From the NCBI GenBank assembly GCA_040414495.1, contig JBEDUI010000006.1, positions 1 to 53,971 of the forward strand: 53,971 nucleotides of DNA. Direction: 5' to 3'. The notes beneath the pieces were generated by a model, which made no database searches, was not told the DNA's origin, and was given only the letters and a program-made list of their open reading frames with translations. This document shows, in pieces, positions 1-7,166 of this stretch; the stretch's first letter is position 1, and every line of letters starts with the position of its first letter. A program made the position numbers and the translations under genes. The stretch comes from DATAVB01 sp040414495. Its GTDB lineage: Bacteria > Actinomycetota > Actinomycetes > Mycobacteriales > QHCD01.

Positions 1-24
1 CTCTGACCACTGAGCTACCGGCCC
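1..24 (-). tRNA. partial tRNA, 5' part only (isotype unknown)
   Basis: Read on the minus strand, the first 24 bases give a 7-nt acceptor strand beginning GGGCCGG, then TA, the D-stem GCTC, the D-loop AGTGGTCA and GAG. This is a standard tRNA 5' half. The window edge cuts it before the anticodon, so the isotype cannot be read. It lies 23 nt downstream of tRNA-Asn on the same strand, so the two are probably co-transcribed. Confidence 0.75.
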
Positions 25-47
25 GACAGAGGCCACGAGGCCAACAG

Positions 48-120
48 CTCCGGGGGCGAGACTCGAACTCGCAACCTAGTGGTTAACAGCCACCCGCTCT
101 GCCGATTGAGCTACCCCGGA
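48..120 (-). tRNA. tRNA-Asn (GTT anticodon)
   Basis: The minus strand folds as a complete cloverleaf. The acceptor stem TCCGGGG pairs with CCCCGGA, the D-arm is GCTC/GAGC, the anticodon loop is CTGTTAA with anticodon GTT, and the T-arm GCGAG-TTCGAGT-CTCGC carries the canonical TTCGA. The 73-nt length includes a G discriminator base. CCA is not encoded. It is the first gene of a minus-strand tRNA pair running off the left edge. Confidence 0.96.
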
Positions 121-132
121 CCGACCGACTCG

Positions 133-138
133 ACCATA
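133..138 (-). promoter_or_regulatory. possible -10 box of the tRNA pair
   Basis: TATGGT on the minus strand lies 12 nt before the mature tRNA-Asn 5' end, a plausible distance for a short 5' leader. No convincing -35 is visible. Confidence 0.35.
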
Positions 139-232
139 GCAGCGACCCGGCTTGGCCCAGGGTGCCCATGTGCAGGGACAATACGCTTGGGTGTATGCCC
201 GATGTCCGTCCCGAAGGGAGTTTGAGAGAGCT

Positions 233-478
233 ATGAGACTACGAGTTGGCTTCATCACCGGCCTCGCCCTTGGCTACTACCTCGGTGCCATGGCGGGGCG
301 GGAGCGCTACGAGCAGATCAACAAGCTGCTGCGACAGGCTCAGGGCTCCGACGCCTTCGAAGGGGCGGCGGACAAGGCCCGGGCAGTCGTCGACCTCGGC
401 AGAGAGCGGGCACGTGATCTCGTCGGGTCCAAGTCGACCGACGGCGCGAACTCCAAAGAATCAGATACCCAGCCCTGA
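233..478 (+). CDS. YtxH-like small membrane-associated protein
   Basis: An 81-aa protein with a short hydrophobic, glycine-rich N-terminal segment (about residues 6-22, including GYYLGAMAGRERYEQI) followed by a charged, probably helical tail. Small proteins with this arrangement (YtxH-like) are common in actinobacteria, and one often lies next to sigB. Its function is unknown; the family tends to be stress-associated and membrane-linked. The ATG at 233 was chosen over an in-frame start at 152 because the conserved domain begins at once and a purine-rich stretch (gaagggag) lies upstream. It converges on sigB with a 7-bp gap. Confidence 0.7.
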   Translation: MRLRVGFITGLALGYYLGAMAGRERYEQINKLLRQAQGSDAFEGAADKARAVVDLGRERARDLVGSKSTDGANSKESDTQP

Positions 479-485
479 GGCTGGC

Positions 486-1553
486 TCACTCCGCGTCGAG
501 ATAGTCGCGGAGCGGTTGGCTTCGCATCGGGTGGCGAAGTTTGGCGAGCGTCTTGGCCTCGATCTGGCGTATCCGCTCCCGGGTCACCCCAAAAGCCTTG
601 CCAACTTCTTCGAGCGTGCGGATGTGACCATCCTCCAGACCGAAACGAAGGCGGACGATGTCTTGCTCACGGGGGCTGAGCTCCGCGAGGGCCTTCTTCA
701 CGGCCTCGTTGAGCAGCACCCTCGTCGCGGCGTCGGGTGGCACCACGGCACCCTGGTCCTCGATGACGTCGGAGAGACTGAAGTCCTCCTCGTCTCCCAT
801 CGGCTGCTCGAGCGACACGGTGTCCTGGTTGATGCGCTGGATGTCGCGGACCCGCTCCACGGCCAGCTCGAGCCGGAACGCGAGCTCTTCGATGCTCGGC
901 TCCCGACCGAGCTCCTGGAGCAGCTGGCGCTGGGCTCGCGCCACCTTGTTGATGGTCTCGACCATGTGGACCGGGATGCGGATGGTGCGCGCCTGATCGG
1001 CGATGGCTCTGGTGATCGCCTGCCGGATCCACCACGTCGCATAGGTCGAGAACTTGAATCCCTTGGTGTAGTCGAACTTCTCCACCGCGCGGATCAAGCC
1101 CAGGTTGCCCTCCTGGATCAGGTCCAGGAACGGCATTCCGTGGCCGGTGTAGCGCTTGGCCAACGACACGACCAGTCGCAAGTTCGCCTCGAGCAGGTGC
1201 TCCTTGGCCCGGTGTCCGTCACGTACCAGTGCCTTCAGATCACGGCGTCGCTCATCGGAGAGCTCCTCCGCGCCCTCGGCCCCGAGCAGGTGCTCGGCGT
1301 ACAGGCCCGCCTCGATGCGCTTGGACAAATCCACTTCCTGCTCAGCCGTGAGCAGAGTGACTTTGCCGATCTCGTTCAAATAAACTCGTACCAGATCTGC
1401 AGATACGGCAGGCGCTTCCAGATCGACGGTGCTGGCCTCTTCGACCTCCTCGGTCGAGTTGGGCACGGCCGAACGCTGGGTGCGATGCCGCCGCGAGGTG
1501 ATACGCGGTTCAACCGACGCGGTGCGCCGGGGTGATGTTCTGGTGTTCGCCAT
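486..1553 (-). CDS. sigB: RNA polymerase sigma factor, SigB/HrdA-like group 2
   Basis: This 355-aa sigma-70 protein directs core RNA polymerase to promoters. It has region 1.2 (about 50-85, VRVYLNEIGKV), region 2 (about 118-190, with the GNLGLIRAVEKFDYTKGFKFSTYATWWIRQ type of core; -10 recognition), region 3 (about 200-275) and region 4 (about 290-345, ending in the VTRERIRQIE helix-turn-helix for the -35). It lacks the long N-terminal extension of the second sigma factor in this window, so it is the non-essential group 2 paralogue, usually a stress or stationary-phase factor. The ATG at 1553 follows a strong GGGGAGG ribosome site. An ECF-type promoter lies upstream at 1595-1620. Confidence 0.93.
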   Translation of the reverse strand: MANTRTSPRRTASVEPRITSRRHRTQRSAVPNSTEEVEEASTVDLEAPAVSADLVRVYLNEIGKVTLLTAEQEVDLSKRIEAGLYAEHLLGAEGAEELSDERRRDLKALVRDGHRAKEHLLEANLRLVVSLAKRYTGHGMPFLDLIQEGNLGLIRAVEKFDYTKGFKFSTYATWWIRQAITRAIADQARTIRIPVHMVETINKVARAQRQLLQELGREPSIEELAFRLELAVERVRDIQRINQDTVSLEQPMGDEEDFSLSDVIEDQGAVVPPDAATRVLLNEAVKKALAELSPREQDIVRLRFGLEDGHIRTLEEVGKAFGVTRERIRQIEAKTLAKLRHPMRSQPLRDYLDAE

Positions 1554-1594
1554 GGCTGCCTCCCCTCCGTGGTGCCAAGACAGTCACCTCTTCC

Positions 1595-1620
1595 AACGTT
1601 TGATACGACGCGATGTTCCC
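1595..1620 (-). promoter_or_regulatory. ECF (SigE/SigH/SigR-type) promoter of sigB
   Basis: The minus strand carries GGGAACA, 15 nt, then CGTT (GGAAC-N17-GTT). This closely matches the motif recognised by actinobacterial stress ECF sigma factors SigE, SigH and SigR. It lies 42 nt before the sigB start codon and leaves room for the ribosome site. Such control of sigB is established in M. tuberculosis; here it is inferred from the motif. Confidence 0.6.
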
Positions 1621-1691
1621 GAAATGGTTGGCACGCCGAACGACTTCCGTCGGCTTTGCTGGTACAGGTGATGTCCGTCCCGACGTACGGG

Positions 1692-2126
1692 TCAGCGGGT
1701 TGGTTCGACCTCGAGGATGATCGTCACCGGTCCGTCGCCAACCATCTCGACCGCCATGTGCGCCCCGAACCGACCAGTTTCGACCGTCGCGCCCCGCCCT
1801 CGGAGGGAATTGACGACTGCGTGCACGAGCGGTTCGGCCACCGAACCGGGTGCCGCGGCCGACCACGACGGACGGCGTCCCTTGCGGGTGTCGGCGTAAA
1901 GAGTGAACTGGCTCACCACGAGCAGCGACGCGTCGATCTCCGCGGCCGACCGGTCGTCCTCGAAGATCCGCAACTCGTGGATCTTGCGGGCGAGCGTCGC
2001 CGCTTCGCGGGTCGTGTCGGCGTGGGTCACGCCGACCAGCACGAGCAGGCCACAGTCGATCGAGCCGACCGTCTCCCCGTCAACTTGGACGCGGGCCGAG
2101 CTGACCCGCTGAACGACGGCCCTCAC
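1692..2126 (-). CDS. dtd: D-aminoacyl-tRNA deacylase
   Basis: A 144-aa DTD1-family protein that hydrolyses D-amino acids mis-attached to tRNA. It starts with the family N-terminus MRAVVQRVSSARV, has the catalytic SQFTLYAD motif (SQFT at residues 72-75) and ends with the Gly-cisPro region GDGPVTIILE (GPV at 132-134). Length is normal for the family. The GTG start at 2126 overlaps the stop of the upstream hydrolase (GTGA, 4-bp overlap), so translation is probably coupled. A longer in-frame reading upstream is only the shadow of the hydrolase gene. Confidence 0.93.
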   Translation of the reverse strand: MRAVVQRVSSARVQVDGETVGSIDCGLLVLVGVTHADTTREAATLARKIHELRIFEDDRSAAEIDASLLVVSQFTLYADTRKGRRPSWSAAAPGSVAEPLVHAVVNSLRGRGATVETGRFGAHMAVEMVGDGPVTIILEVEPTR

Positions 2127-2902
2127 GACTGCTGATGCGCGTCGGCGCCGGCCAGCAGGTCGACAAGCGCCCGCGCCACGACGTCCGGCGCCTCCAACGG
2201 CAACATGTGGCCCTTGCCGGGCACCACCCGTAGCTGAGCCCGTGCGATCCCGCTGGAGAGTTGACGGGGCGTCTCGGCGGGAATGACCGAATCCCGGGCC
2301 CCGGACAGGACGACGGTGGGCGCGACGATGGCCGGCAGAGCGGCGGCGAGCATCGGGAGTTGCCCCACCAGCGTGCGTTGCTCGGCCAGAAAGGTGCGCC
2401 AGACCGGCCGGTCGAACTGCAGACGCAGCGACTCCGCAACCTCGTCCAGATCGGCCCGCGCGACCTGCCGGGACAGCTCCCGGTAGGCCTGATGCCGTAC
2501 CAGCGGTCGGGCCGCCCCGAGCGCGGCATACGCCAGCGCATCGCCCACCAGCGGCCAACCGAGGGCGTGGTCGTACAGGAGCAGACAGTCCGGCCCGACC
2601 GAGCAGACCAACAGCAGGCCGGCGACCCGGTCGGGGTGGCGCGCCGCGGCCAGCAATGCCACGCCGCCGGCCCAACTGTGTCCGCCGATCACCGCCCGTT
2701 CGATGCCAGCGCTGTCAAGCAACCGCAGCAGCCACGCCACATTTCCCTCGAAATCCGTCACCGAGGCCGGGTTGGCGCCGTAGCCGGGACGGTCAGGGAG
2801 CAAGATGTCCACATCCGGGAGCAGCCGCCGCACGGGAAGCCAGGAGATATGCGTGGCGGGTTGACCGTGCAGCAGCACGACCGCGGCTTCGGCGGATGGC
2901 AC
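2123..2902 (-). CDS. alpha/beta-fold hydrolase
   Basis: A 259-aa alpha/beta hydrolase of unknown substrate. Visible elements are the oxyanion-hole HG (about 12-13, LLHGQP), the nucleophile elbow GHSWAGG with Ser76, an acid-region segment GARDSVIP (about 200) and the catalytic histidine in GKGHMLPLE (about 229). There is no signal peptide, so it is cytoplasmic. It is the first gene of a two-gene unit with dtd, and diverges from the HhH-GPD gene across about 100 bp. The fold is certain, the reaction is not. Confidence 0.85.
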   Translation of the reverse strand: MPSAEAAVVLLHGQPATHISWLPVRRLLPDVDILLPDRPGYGANPASVTDFEGNVAWLLRLLDSAGIERAVIGGHSWAGGVALLAAARHPDRVAGLLLVCSVGPDCLLLYDHALGWPLVGDALAYAALGAARPLVRHQAYRELSRQVARADLDEVAESLRLQFDRPVWRTFLAEQRTLVGQLPMLAAALPAIVAPTVVLSGARDSVIPAETPRQLSSGIARAQLRVVPGKGHMLPLEAPDVVARALVDLLAGADAHQQS

Positions 2903-3001
2903 CGCGTCATTGTGCCTGTCTCCGTAGCATGCTGTGTGAGCGCATCCGGTTCGGTATACAGCGCCGCTCGGTGCGTCGAGCGGAGAAGGGTAGATGCCGT
3001 C

Positions 3002-3583
3002 ATGAAAGCTCCGGCGCTTCGACTGACCGGATCCAAACCCGCCGACGCGCTGCTGTCGACCGACGCCTTGGCGTTACTGATCGGGCTGGTACTGGACCAG
3101 CAGGTGACGATGGAGAAGGCGTTCACCAGTCCGTACGAACTCAAGCAGCGGCTGGGCGGCAACCTGGACGCGACCGCGTTGGCCCGGATGGACCCGGACG
3201 AGTTGGGCAAGCTATTCGCCACCCCGCCCGCGCTGCACCGGTTCCCCGGATCGATGGCCAAGCGCACGCAGGCGCTCTGCGTCCAACTCTGCGACGAGTA
3301 CGACGGCAAGGCCGACCGCGTCTGGTCCGATGCCGAGGACGGCAAGACGCTGCTGCGCCGGCTCAAGGCGCTGCCCGGCTTCGGTGACCAGAAGGCACGG
3401 ATCACCGTCGCGTTGCTGGGCAAGCAGTTGGGCGTTCAACCGACCGGCTGGCGTGAGGCGGCGGGGGAGTACGGCGAGGACGGTGTGTTCCGGTCGGTCG
3501 CGGACATCACCGACGACGCCTCGTTGCAGCAAGTGCGGGCGTTCAAACAGGAGCGCAAGGCGGCCGCCCGCAACGCCGGCTGA
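3002..3583 (+). CDS. HhH-GPD-type base-excision repair protein
   Basis: A 193-aa protein of the actinobacterial HhH-GPD family usually annotated as a base-excision DNA repair protein. The helix-hairpin-helix is visible as ALPGFGDQKARITVALLG (about residues 122-139), and the N-terminal half contains the LVLDQQVTMEKAF helix typical of the superfamily. The lesion it removes is not known. The ATG at 3002 follows a GGAGAAGGG ribosome site; upstream in-frame codons are antisense to the hydrolase and were discarded. It is transcribed divergently from the hydrolase-dtd pair. Confidence 0.85.
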   Translation: MKAPALRLTGSKPADALLSTDALALLIGLVLDQQVTMEKAFTSPYELKQRLGGNLDATALARMDPDELGKLFATPPALHRFPGSMAKRTQALCVQLCDEYDGKADRVWSDAEDGKTLLRRLKALPGFGDQKARITVALLGKQLGVQPTGWREAAGEYGEDGVFRSVADITDDASLQQVRAFKQERKAAARNAG

Positions 3584-3715
3584 GGCCCAAGCCGATCGTC
3601 GGGCACTCCCTGGCCAAAAGTGTGTGCCAACCTTCCATAGGTCGAGGGTGCGGTGACCGTGATCGAGTGGGACGATTATCGCGGCGTGCCCGTCGGGGGT
3701 AGGAGGACGGTGCAG

Positions 3716-4072
3716 ATGCGAAGCGAGCACGATGTGGCCAAATCGGCTAACAAGCAGGGGAAAAAGCGCGAGCAGCCGATCCTCATTACCGAGGCGCCGC
3801 CCAGTCCCAAAGCCGAGCTCGACTACCGGCGTCGTCGTTACGCAATCACCATGGGCATTCGCGTTGTGTGTCTGATCCTCGCCGCGGCGTTCCACAACAT
3901 CATCTGGCTGTGGCCCGTCTTCGCGGTCGGCGCTATCGCGTTGCCGTGGATCGCGGTCGTCCTGGCCAACGACAGGCTCCCGGCCAAGTCCTCGCGCTTC
4001 CAGCGCTACGCCGGCGTGCCGAATCGTCAGCTCGGTCAGCGCGACGACTCACATCGGGTGATCGACGAATAA
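3716..4072 (+). CDS. DUF3099 family membrane protein
   Basis: A 118-aa protein with a charged N-terminus, the ILITEAPPSP segment and DYRRRRY just before two hydrophobic helices (about residues 46-63 and 66-84), then a polar tail. This is the layout of actinobacterial DUF3099 proteins; function unknown. The start was set at ATG 3716 because AGGAGG ends nine bases upstream (3701-3706); a GTG six bases earlier and another at 3653 are poorer. In M. tuberculosis a small transmembrane protein occupies the same place between sigB and the BrkB-like gene. Confidence 0.75.
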   Translation: MRSEHDVAKSANKQGKKREQPILITEAPPSPKAELDYRRRRYAITMGIRVVCLILAAAFHNIIWLWPVFAVGAIALPWIAVVLANDRLPAKSSRFQRYAGVPNRQLGQRDDSHRVIDE

Positions 4073-4149
4073 CCGGTCCGTGTGGGCCGCGGGATCAGTG
4101 GGATACCGTGGCTTTTCTGCCTGATACGTCGATGAGGAGGCGGCTCGCG

Positions 4150-4377
4150 GTGAGCACCCAGACCGAAGTCCGGCCGGAAGAGTCCCAGACCGACAACAGC
4201 GATGACCTGTTCCACTACGTACGCAAGTCCAAGATCGCAGAGAGCGCGGTCATGGGCTCGATGGTGGTGGCGCTGTGCGGAGAGGTCTTCCCGGTGACCC
4301 GCTCGCCCAAGCCCGGTTCGCCGGTATGCGACGAATGCAAGAAGATCTACGAGTCGCTGCCCAAGGGCGGCGACTGA
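4150..4377 (+). CDS. DUF3039 family small protein
   Basis: A 75-aa protein matching the DUF3039 family: the core reads DDLFHYVRKSKIAESAVMGS, then VALCGEVFPVTRSPKPGSPVCDECKKIY. One cysteine plus a CxxC pair suggest metal binding; the function is unknown. The GTG at 4150 lies nine bases after GAGGAGG (4134-4140) and is preferred over the in-frame ATG at 4132, which would sit inside the ribosome site. Its last 31 bp overlap the end of the convergent BrkB-like gene. Confidence 0.85.
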   Translation: MSTQTEVRPEESQTDNSDDLFHYVRKSKIAESAVMGSMVVALCGEVFPVTRSPKPGSPVCDECKKIYESLPKGGD

Positions 4378-5894
4378 GCCGCACGTTTCTCCGGCTCGGC
4401 TGATTCAGCCGGCGCGGAATTGTGGCTGGGGCCGCGGTGTCCGGCTTGCCGATTCGCGGAATTCCGGCCGTCCAGCGGTGAATGCGGCGATGGGTTTGCG
4501 TTCTGCTCCGGGCTGTTGTGCGTCGGCGCCGCGCTCTGGTCCGGCCGCGCTCCGTTATGCAGCGGCCTAGTCGCGTTGTGGTCCGGGGCTGGTTGGTTGC
4601 CCCGCGGCCCAGTCGCGTTCTTGTCCGGTAGTGATCCGTTGTGCAGCGGCTGCGTTGTGTTCTGGTCCGGCTGATACGAGGCATCGCTCGGGCGCCGATC
4701 CGTGCCCTGAGCATTGGATCCGAACGGCTGTGAGGAACCTTGGGCAATCGGCGGCGCCGGCTGGCCGTCCGGGTCGGGCAGTGGAGCGGTGGTGCCGCTG
4801 CGCGCGGGCGGCGGAGTTGCGGCCGGCCGGGTATGCGGTACCGGCCGTGGACCCGTGGCGAACGCCCGCTCGGCCGCCTCCAGCTTGCGTGCCCGGCGCC
4901 GCTCCCGCCGGGTCGGCGGTGACGGCCACATCTGCTCGATGGTGGCGTTGAACTCCGCGCCGAGCAGGATTGCCAGGGCCAGCACGAAGAGGAACAGCAG
5001 CGCGGCGATCGGTGCGGCCAGCGCCCCGTAGCTGTACGCGTGCTTGACGACGAAGTTGACGTAGATCCGCAGCAGATAGCTACCAAGCAGAAAGATCAGG
5101 CCGGCCAGCACGGCGCCGGGAAGACCGCGGTGCCATGGCCGCCGGATCGGCACGGCGAGGTGGTACAGGCTGGTCAACCCGCACAGCAGCAGAACGCCGA
5201 CGATCGGCCAGTACAGGTCGTGCACGAGCGTGCCGACGTCGGAGTGCAGGTTGTCCGGGAACAGGTTGACTATCTTCGCCGGACCGAGCACCAAAGTCGG
5301 CAGCAGGACGATGCTGACGACCATCGTGACGATGTAGAGCCAGAGGGCGATGAGCCGGCTACGCACCGCGCCGCGCATGTCCCGCATGTCGTAGGCGATC
5401 GTGATCGTGTTGACGAACGTCGCCATCGCCGAGGAGCCGGCCCACAGCGATATCACGAAGCCGATGCTGATCACGTCGGCGCGACCGCGGTTCAGCACGT
5501 CGTTGACGGTCGGTGAGATCAGGTCCACCACGTTCGGGGTCAGCACCCGGTGGAGCGAGGACAACAGTTGGTTGTGCACGGCGTCGACCGTGTGCTGGCC
5601 GAAGAACGCCTCGCTGACGTAACCGAAGCTTCCCAGCAGCGCCAGTACCAGCGGCGGGATCGACAGCAGCTGCCAGAACGCCGCCTCCGCCGAAAGTCCC
5701 CACACGCGATCGCTCCAGGCCTTCGCGAAGGTCTGGCGAAACAGTTGGATGGGGCGGTGGTTGGTCACCGGTGCGACGGTCTCCTTGACGGAATCGCGCA
5801 GCCGACCGTGCTCTATGACCGCCCGCTCGACCGCTCGGCGAGCGGCCTGCGGCACGACATCACGTCGCGGCAGGGGTTCGGGTCGGACAGCCAC
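4347..5894 (-). CDS. YihY/BrkB-family inner-membrane protein with long disordered tail
   Basis: A 515-aa protein. Residues about 45-330 form the YihY/BrkB domain with about six transmembrane helices (WGLSAEAAFWQLLSIPPLVLA at the start; GAEFNATIEQMWPS after the last). The family was once called ribonuclease BN, wrongly; its role is unsettled. Residues about 345-515 are a low-complexity Pro/Asn/Gln/Asp tail with imperfect repeats around QPLHNG, RPLHNG, PDKNAT and PDHNAT, predicted cytoplasmic and disordered and much longer than usual. The GTG start at 5894 follows AGGGA. The tail's end overlaps the DUF3039 gene on the other strand. Confidence 0.85.
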   Translation of the reverse strand: MAVRPEPLPRRDVVPQAARRAVERAVIEHGRLRDSVKETVAPVTNHRPIQLFRQTFAKAWSDRVWGLSAEAAFWQLLSIPPLVLALLGSFGYVSEAFFGQHTVDAVHNQLLSSLHRVLTPNVVDLISPTVNDVLNRGRADVISIGFVISLWAGSSAMATFVNTITIAYDMRDMRGAVRSRLIALWLYIVTMVVSIVLLPTLVLGPAKIVNLFPDNLHSDVGTLVHDLYWPIVGVLLLCGLTSLYHLAVPIRRPWHRGLPGAVLAGLIFLLGSYLLRIYVNFVVKHAYSYGALAAPIAALLFLFVLALAILLGAEFNATIEQMWPSPPTRRERRRARKLEAAERAFATGPRPVPHTRPAATPPPARSGTTAPLPDPDGQPAPPIAQGSSQPFGSNAQGTDRRPSDASYQPDQNTTQPLHNGSLPDKNATGPRGNQPAPDHNATRPLHNGARPDQSAAPTHNSPEQNANPSPHSPLDGRNSANRQAGHRGPSHNSAPAESAEPEKRAAQSPPLGSDS

Positions 5895-6635
5895 GATTCC
5901 CTAGCATGCCCTGTCCGTCCTGCAATGTCGGTGAGCGACCCCCATACTGGCCGAGCGAATCGGACATTCTGGTAGTCGTTAGCCGGGGACGACATATCTC
6001 CGGCTCTGCAGCGCGGGCTGCGCTACAGACTTCTGATGATCCCGCAGACTGGCGCTGAGCGCCCGTCTGGATGCTCAACGCGGCCAGCCGGCTTACTGGT
6101 CGCCGATTTTGTTGGCGTGGCCGAATCCGGCGGCGGTCACACTGAGTGGTCAATCTCGATGCTCACCCGGTCGGGACACACCGTCGCTGGTCGACGTACG
6201 GGCGCGGTCGAAGCGATATGGCATAGCCCGGGATGCGGGATAGCCCTGCGCCAGGGTCGATGCTGATCGACCGGAGATGCCGGCAGCTGTGCTGATCGCA
6301 CGGTAGGCGGCCGGGATCCGTACGAGTTCGGACCGAGGTGCGTGCTAACCGGACAAGCCGGGGTGCGACCCGATCGAAGCCGGGGTGTGTTCCCATCGGA
6401 CCGAATCTGCGGTGCGTACTGATCGGACCGAAACTGCTGCGGTCCACGCTGCTCGGTCCGCTGTGGATAGTCGGTCGGAAGCTGGCGCTCGGCCGGCCAG
6501 TCGCCTCCGCCGCACATGTTTCGGCCGGGTCCGCGGCGCCGCCAGAACGATGGACGACGAGCGGACCCGGCCGGTATGCCCTGTCTGCCCGGGAGTGGCC
6601 TGAAGACGTCTCAGGGGCGCTCTCGGGGCGCCGGA
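5895..6635. other. intergenic spacer without recognisable gene
   Basis: 741 bp between the BrkB-like gene and the DUF7455 gene. Short open frames exist on both strands, but none has a ribosome site, family motifs or consistent composition. It holds the BrkB upstream region, a small imperfect hairpin at 6005-6029 (TCTGcAGCGC against GCGCTaCAGA), and a degenerate tandem repeat listed separately. Confidence 0.6.
6337..6441 (+). repeat. degenerate short tandem repeat (22-27 bp units)
   Basis: Four successive units begin GGTGCG or GGTGTG and continue with a variant of TACTGATCGGACCGAA; the last two (from about 6384 and 6411) are the most alike. Related fragments (TTCGGACCGA, GTGCTGATCG) lie just upstream. 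It is non-coding as far as can be seen; function unknown. Confidence 0.45.
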
Positions 6636-6830
6636 TCAGTCGGTGATGATCTCGGCCGCAACCTCGCGAAGCTTTTCGTCGTAGGCACGGGCGTGGTGAC
6701 CGCAGAAGAGCAGGTCTCCGCCGCCGGGAAGGACGACGCGGATCGCAGCGCGGGCACCGCAGCGGTCGCAGCGGTCAGCAGCCGTAATGGGGGCCACGGT
6801 CGTAACGGGCGTGATCGCGGGTGAAGTCAC
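6636..6830 (-). CDS. DUF7455-like small zinc-ribbon protein
   Basis: A 64-aa actinobacterial protein found near sigA in related genomes. After a Thr/Pro-rich N-terminus it reads ITAADRCDRCGARAAIRV, then GGGDLLFCGHHARAYDEKL. The CxxC pair plus a Cys-Gly-His-His cluster suggests one structural zinc. Function unknown. It is read on the minus strand downstream of sigA, separated by a long hairpin at 7060-7103, so it probably has its own promoter around 6870-6960. Confidence 0.75.
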   Translation of the reverse strand: MTSPAITPVTTVAPITAADRCDRCGARAAIRVVLPGGGDLLFCGHHARAYDEKLREVAAEIITD

Positions 6831-6876
6831 GGCATTCCTTTCGGGTCGAGGCCGGGCCGCTGGGGACCCGGCTCAC

Positions 6877-6911
6877 CACTGTGACGTCGCTAGGCGATCA
6901 CTGTGACGTCG
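6877..6911 (-). promoter_or_regulatory. pair of direct repeats upstream of the DUF7455 gene
   Basis: CACTGTGACGTCG occurs twice (6877-6889 and 6899-6911), 22 bp apart start to start, i.e. two helical turns, 47-81 bp before the start codon. The spacing suggests a regulator binding as two dimers on one DNA face. No matching regulator is known from this window. Confidence 0.4.
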
Positions 6912-6995
6912 TCGGCGCGGTGATCGGTTCTTAGCTCGTGCACTTACCTTGCACTCAGCTCAACCTACGCAAGGTCTCCCGCGTTCCCATATCGC

Positions 6996-7012
6996 TTGCA
7001 GCGAACGTCACA
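6996..7012 (+). repeat. solitary copy of the dispersed 17-bp palindromic unit
   Basis: TTGCAGCGAACGTCACA differs at only two positions from the 17-bp unit TTGCAGCGAGCGTGACA that makes up the repeat mosaic at 51.8-52.15 kb. Its presence 45 kb away suggests a genome-wide dispersed family rather than a local duplication. No inverted partner was found beside it. Confidence 0.5.
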
Positions 7013-7059
7013 CTGCGTAACGGTGCCTGCGTTCCTCCGAAGTGGACAGCGCTCACGAG

Positions 7060-7103
7060 AATGCCCCCAACCGGCCATCTTGGTTCGGCCGATTGGGGGC
7101 ATT
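7060..7103. terminator. long hairpin downstream of sigA
   Basis: AATGCCCCCAA at 7060-7070 pairs perfectly with TTGGGGGCATT at 7093-7103. After one mismatch a second stem (CGGCC with GGCCG) closes a small loop. It lies 64 nt past the sigA stop. There is no clear T-tract, as is common for actinobacterial hairpin terminators. Confidence 0.65.
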
Positions 7104-7166
7104 GATGTGTCGTACGGAGCCCGGAGATTTTCGGTTGAAAGATCGTTTCCGGAGCGCCGAGGAGCC

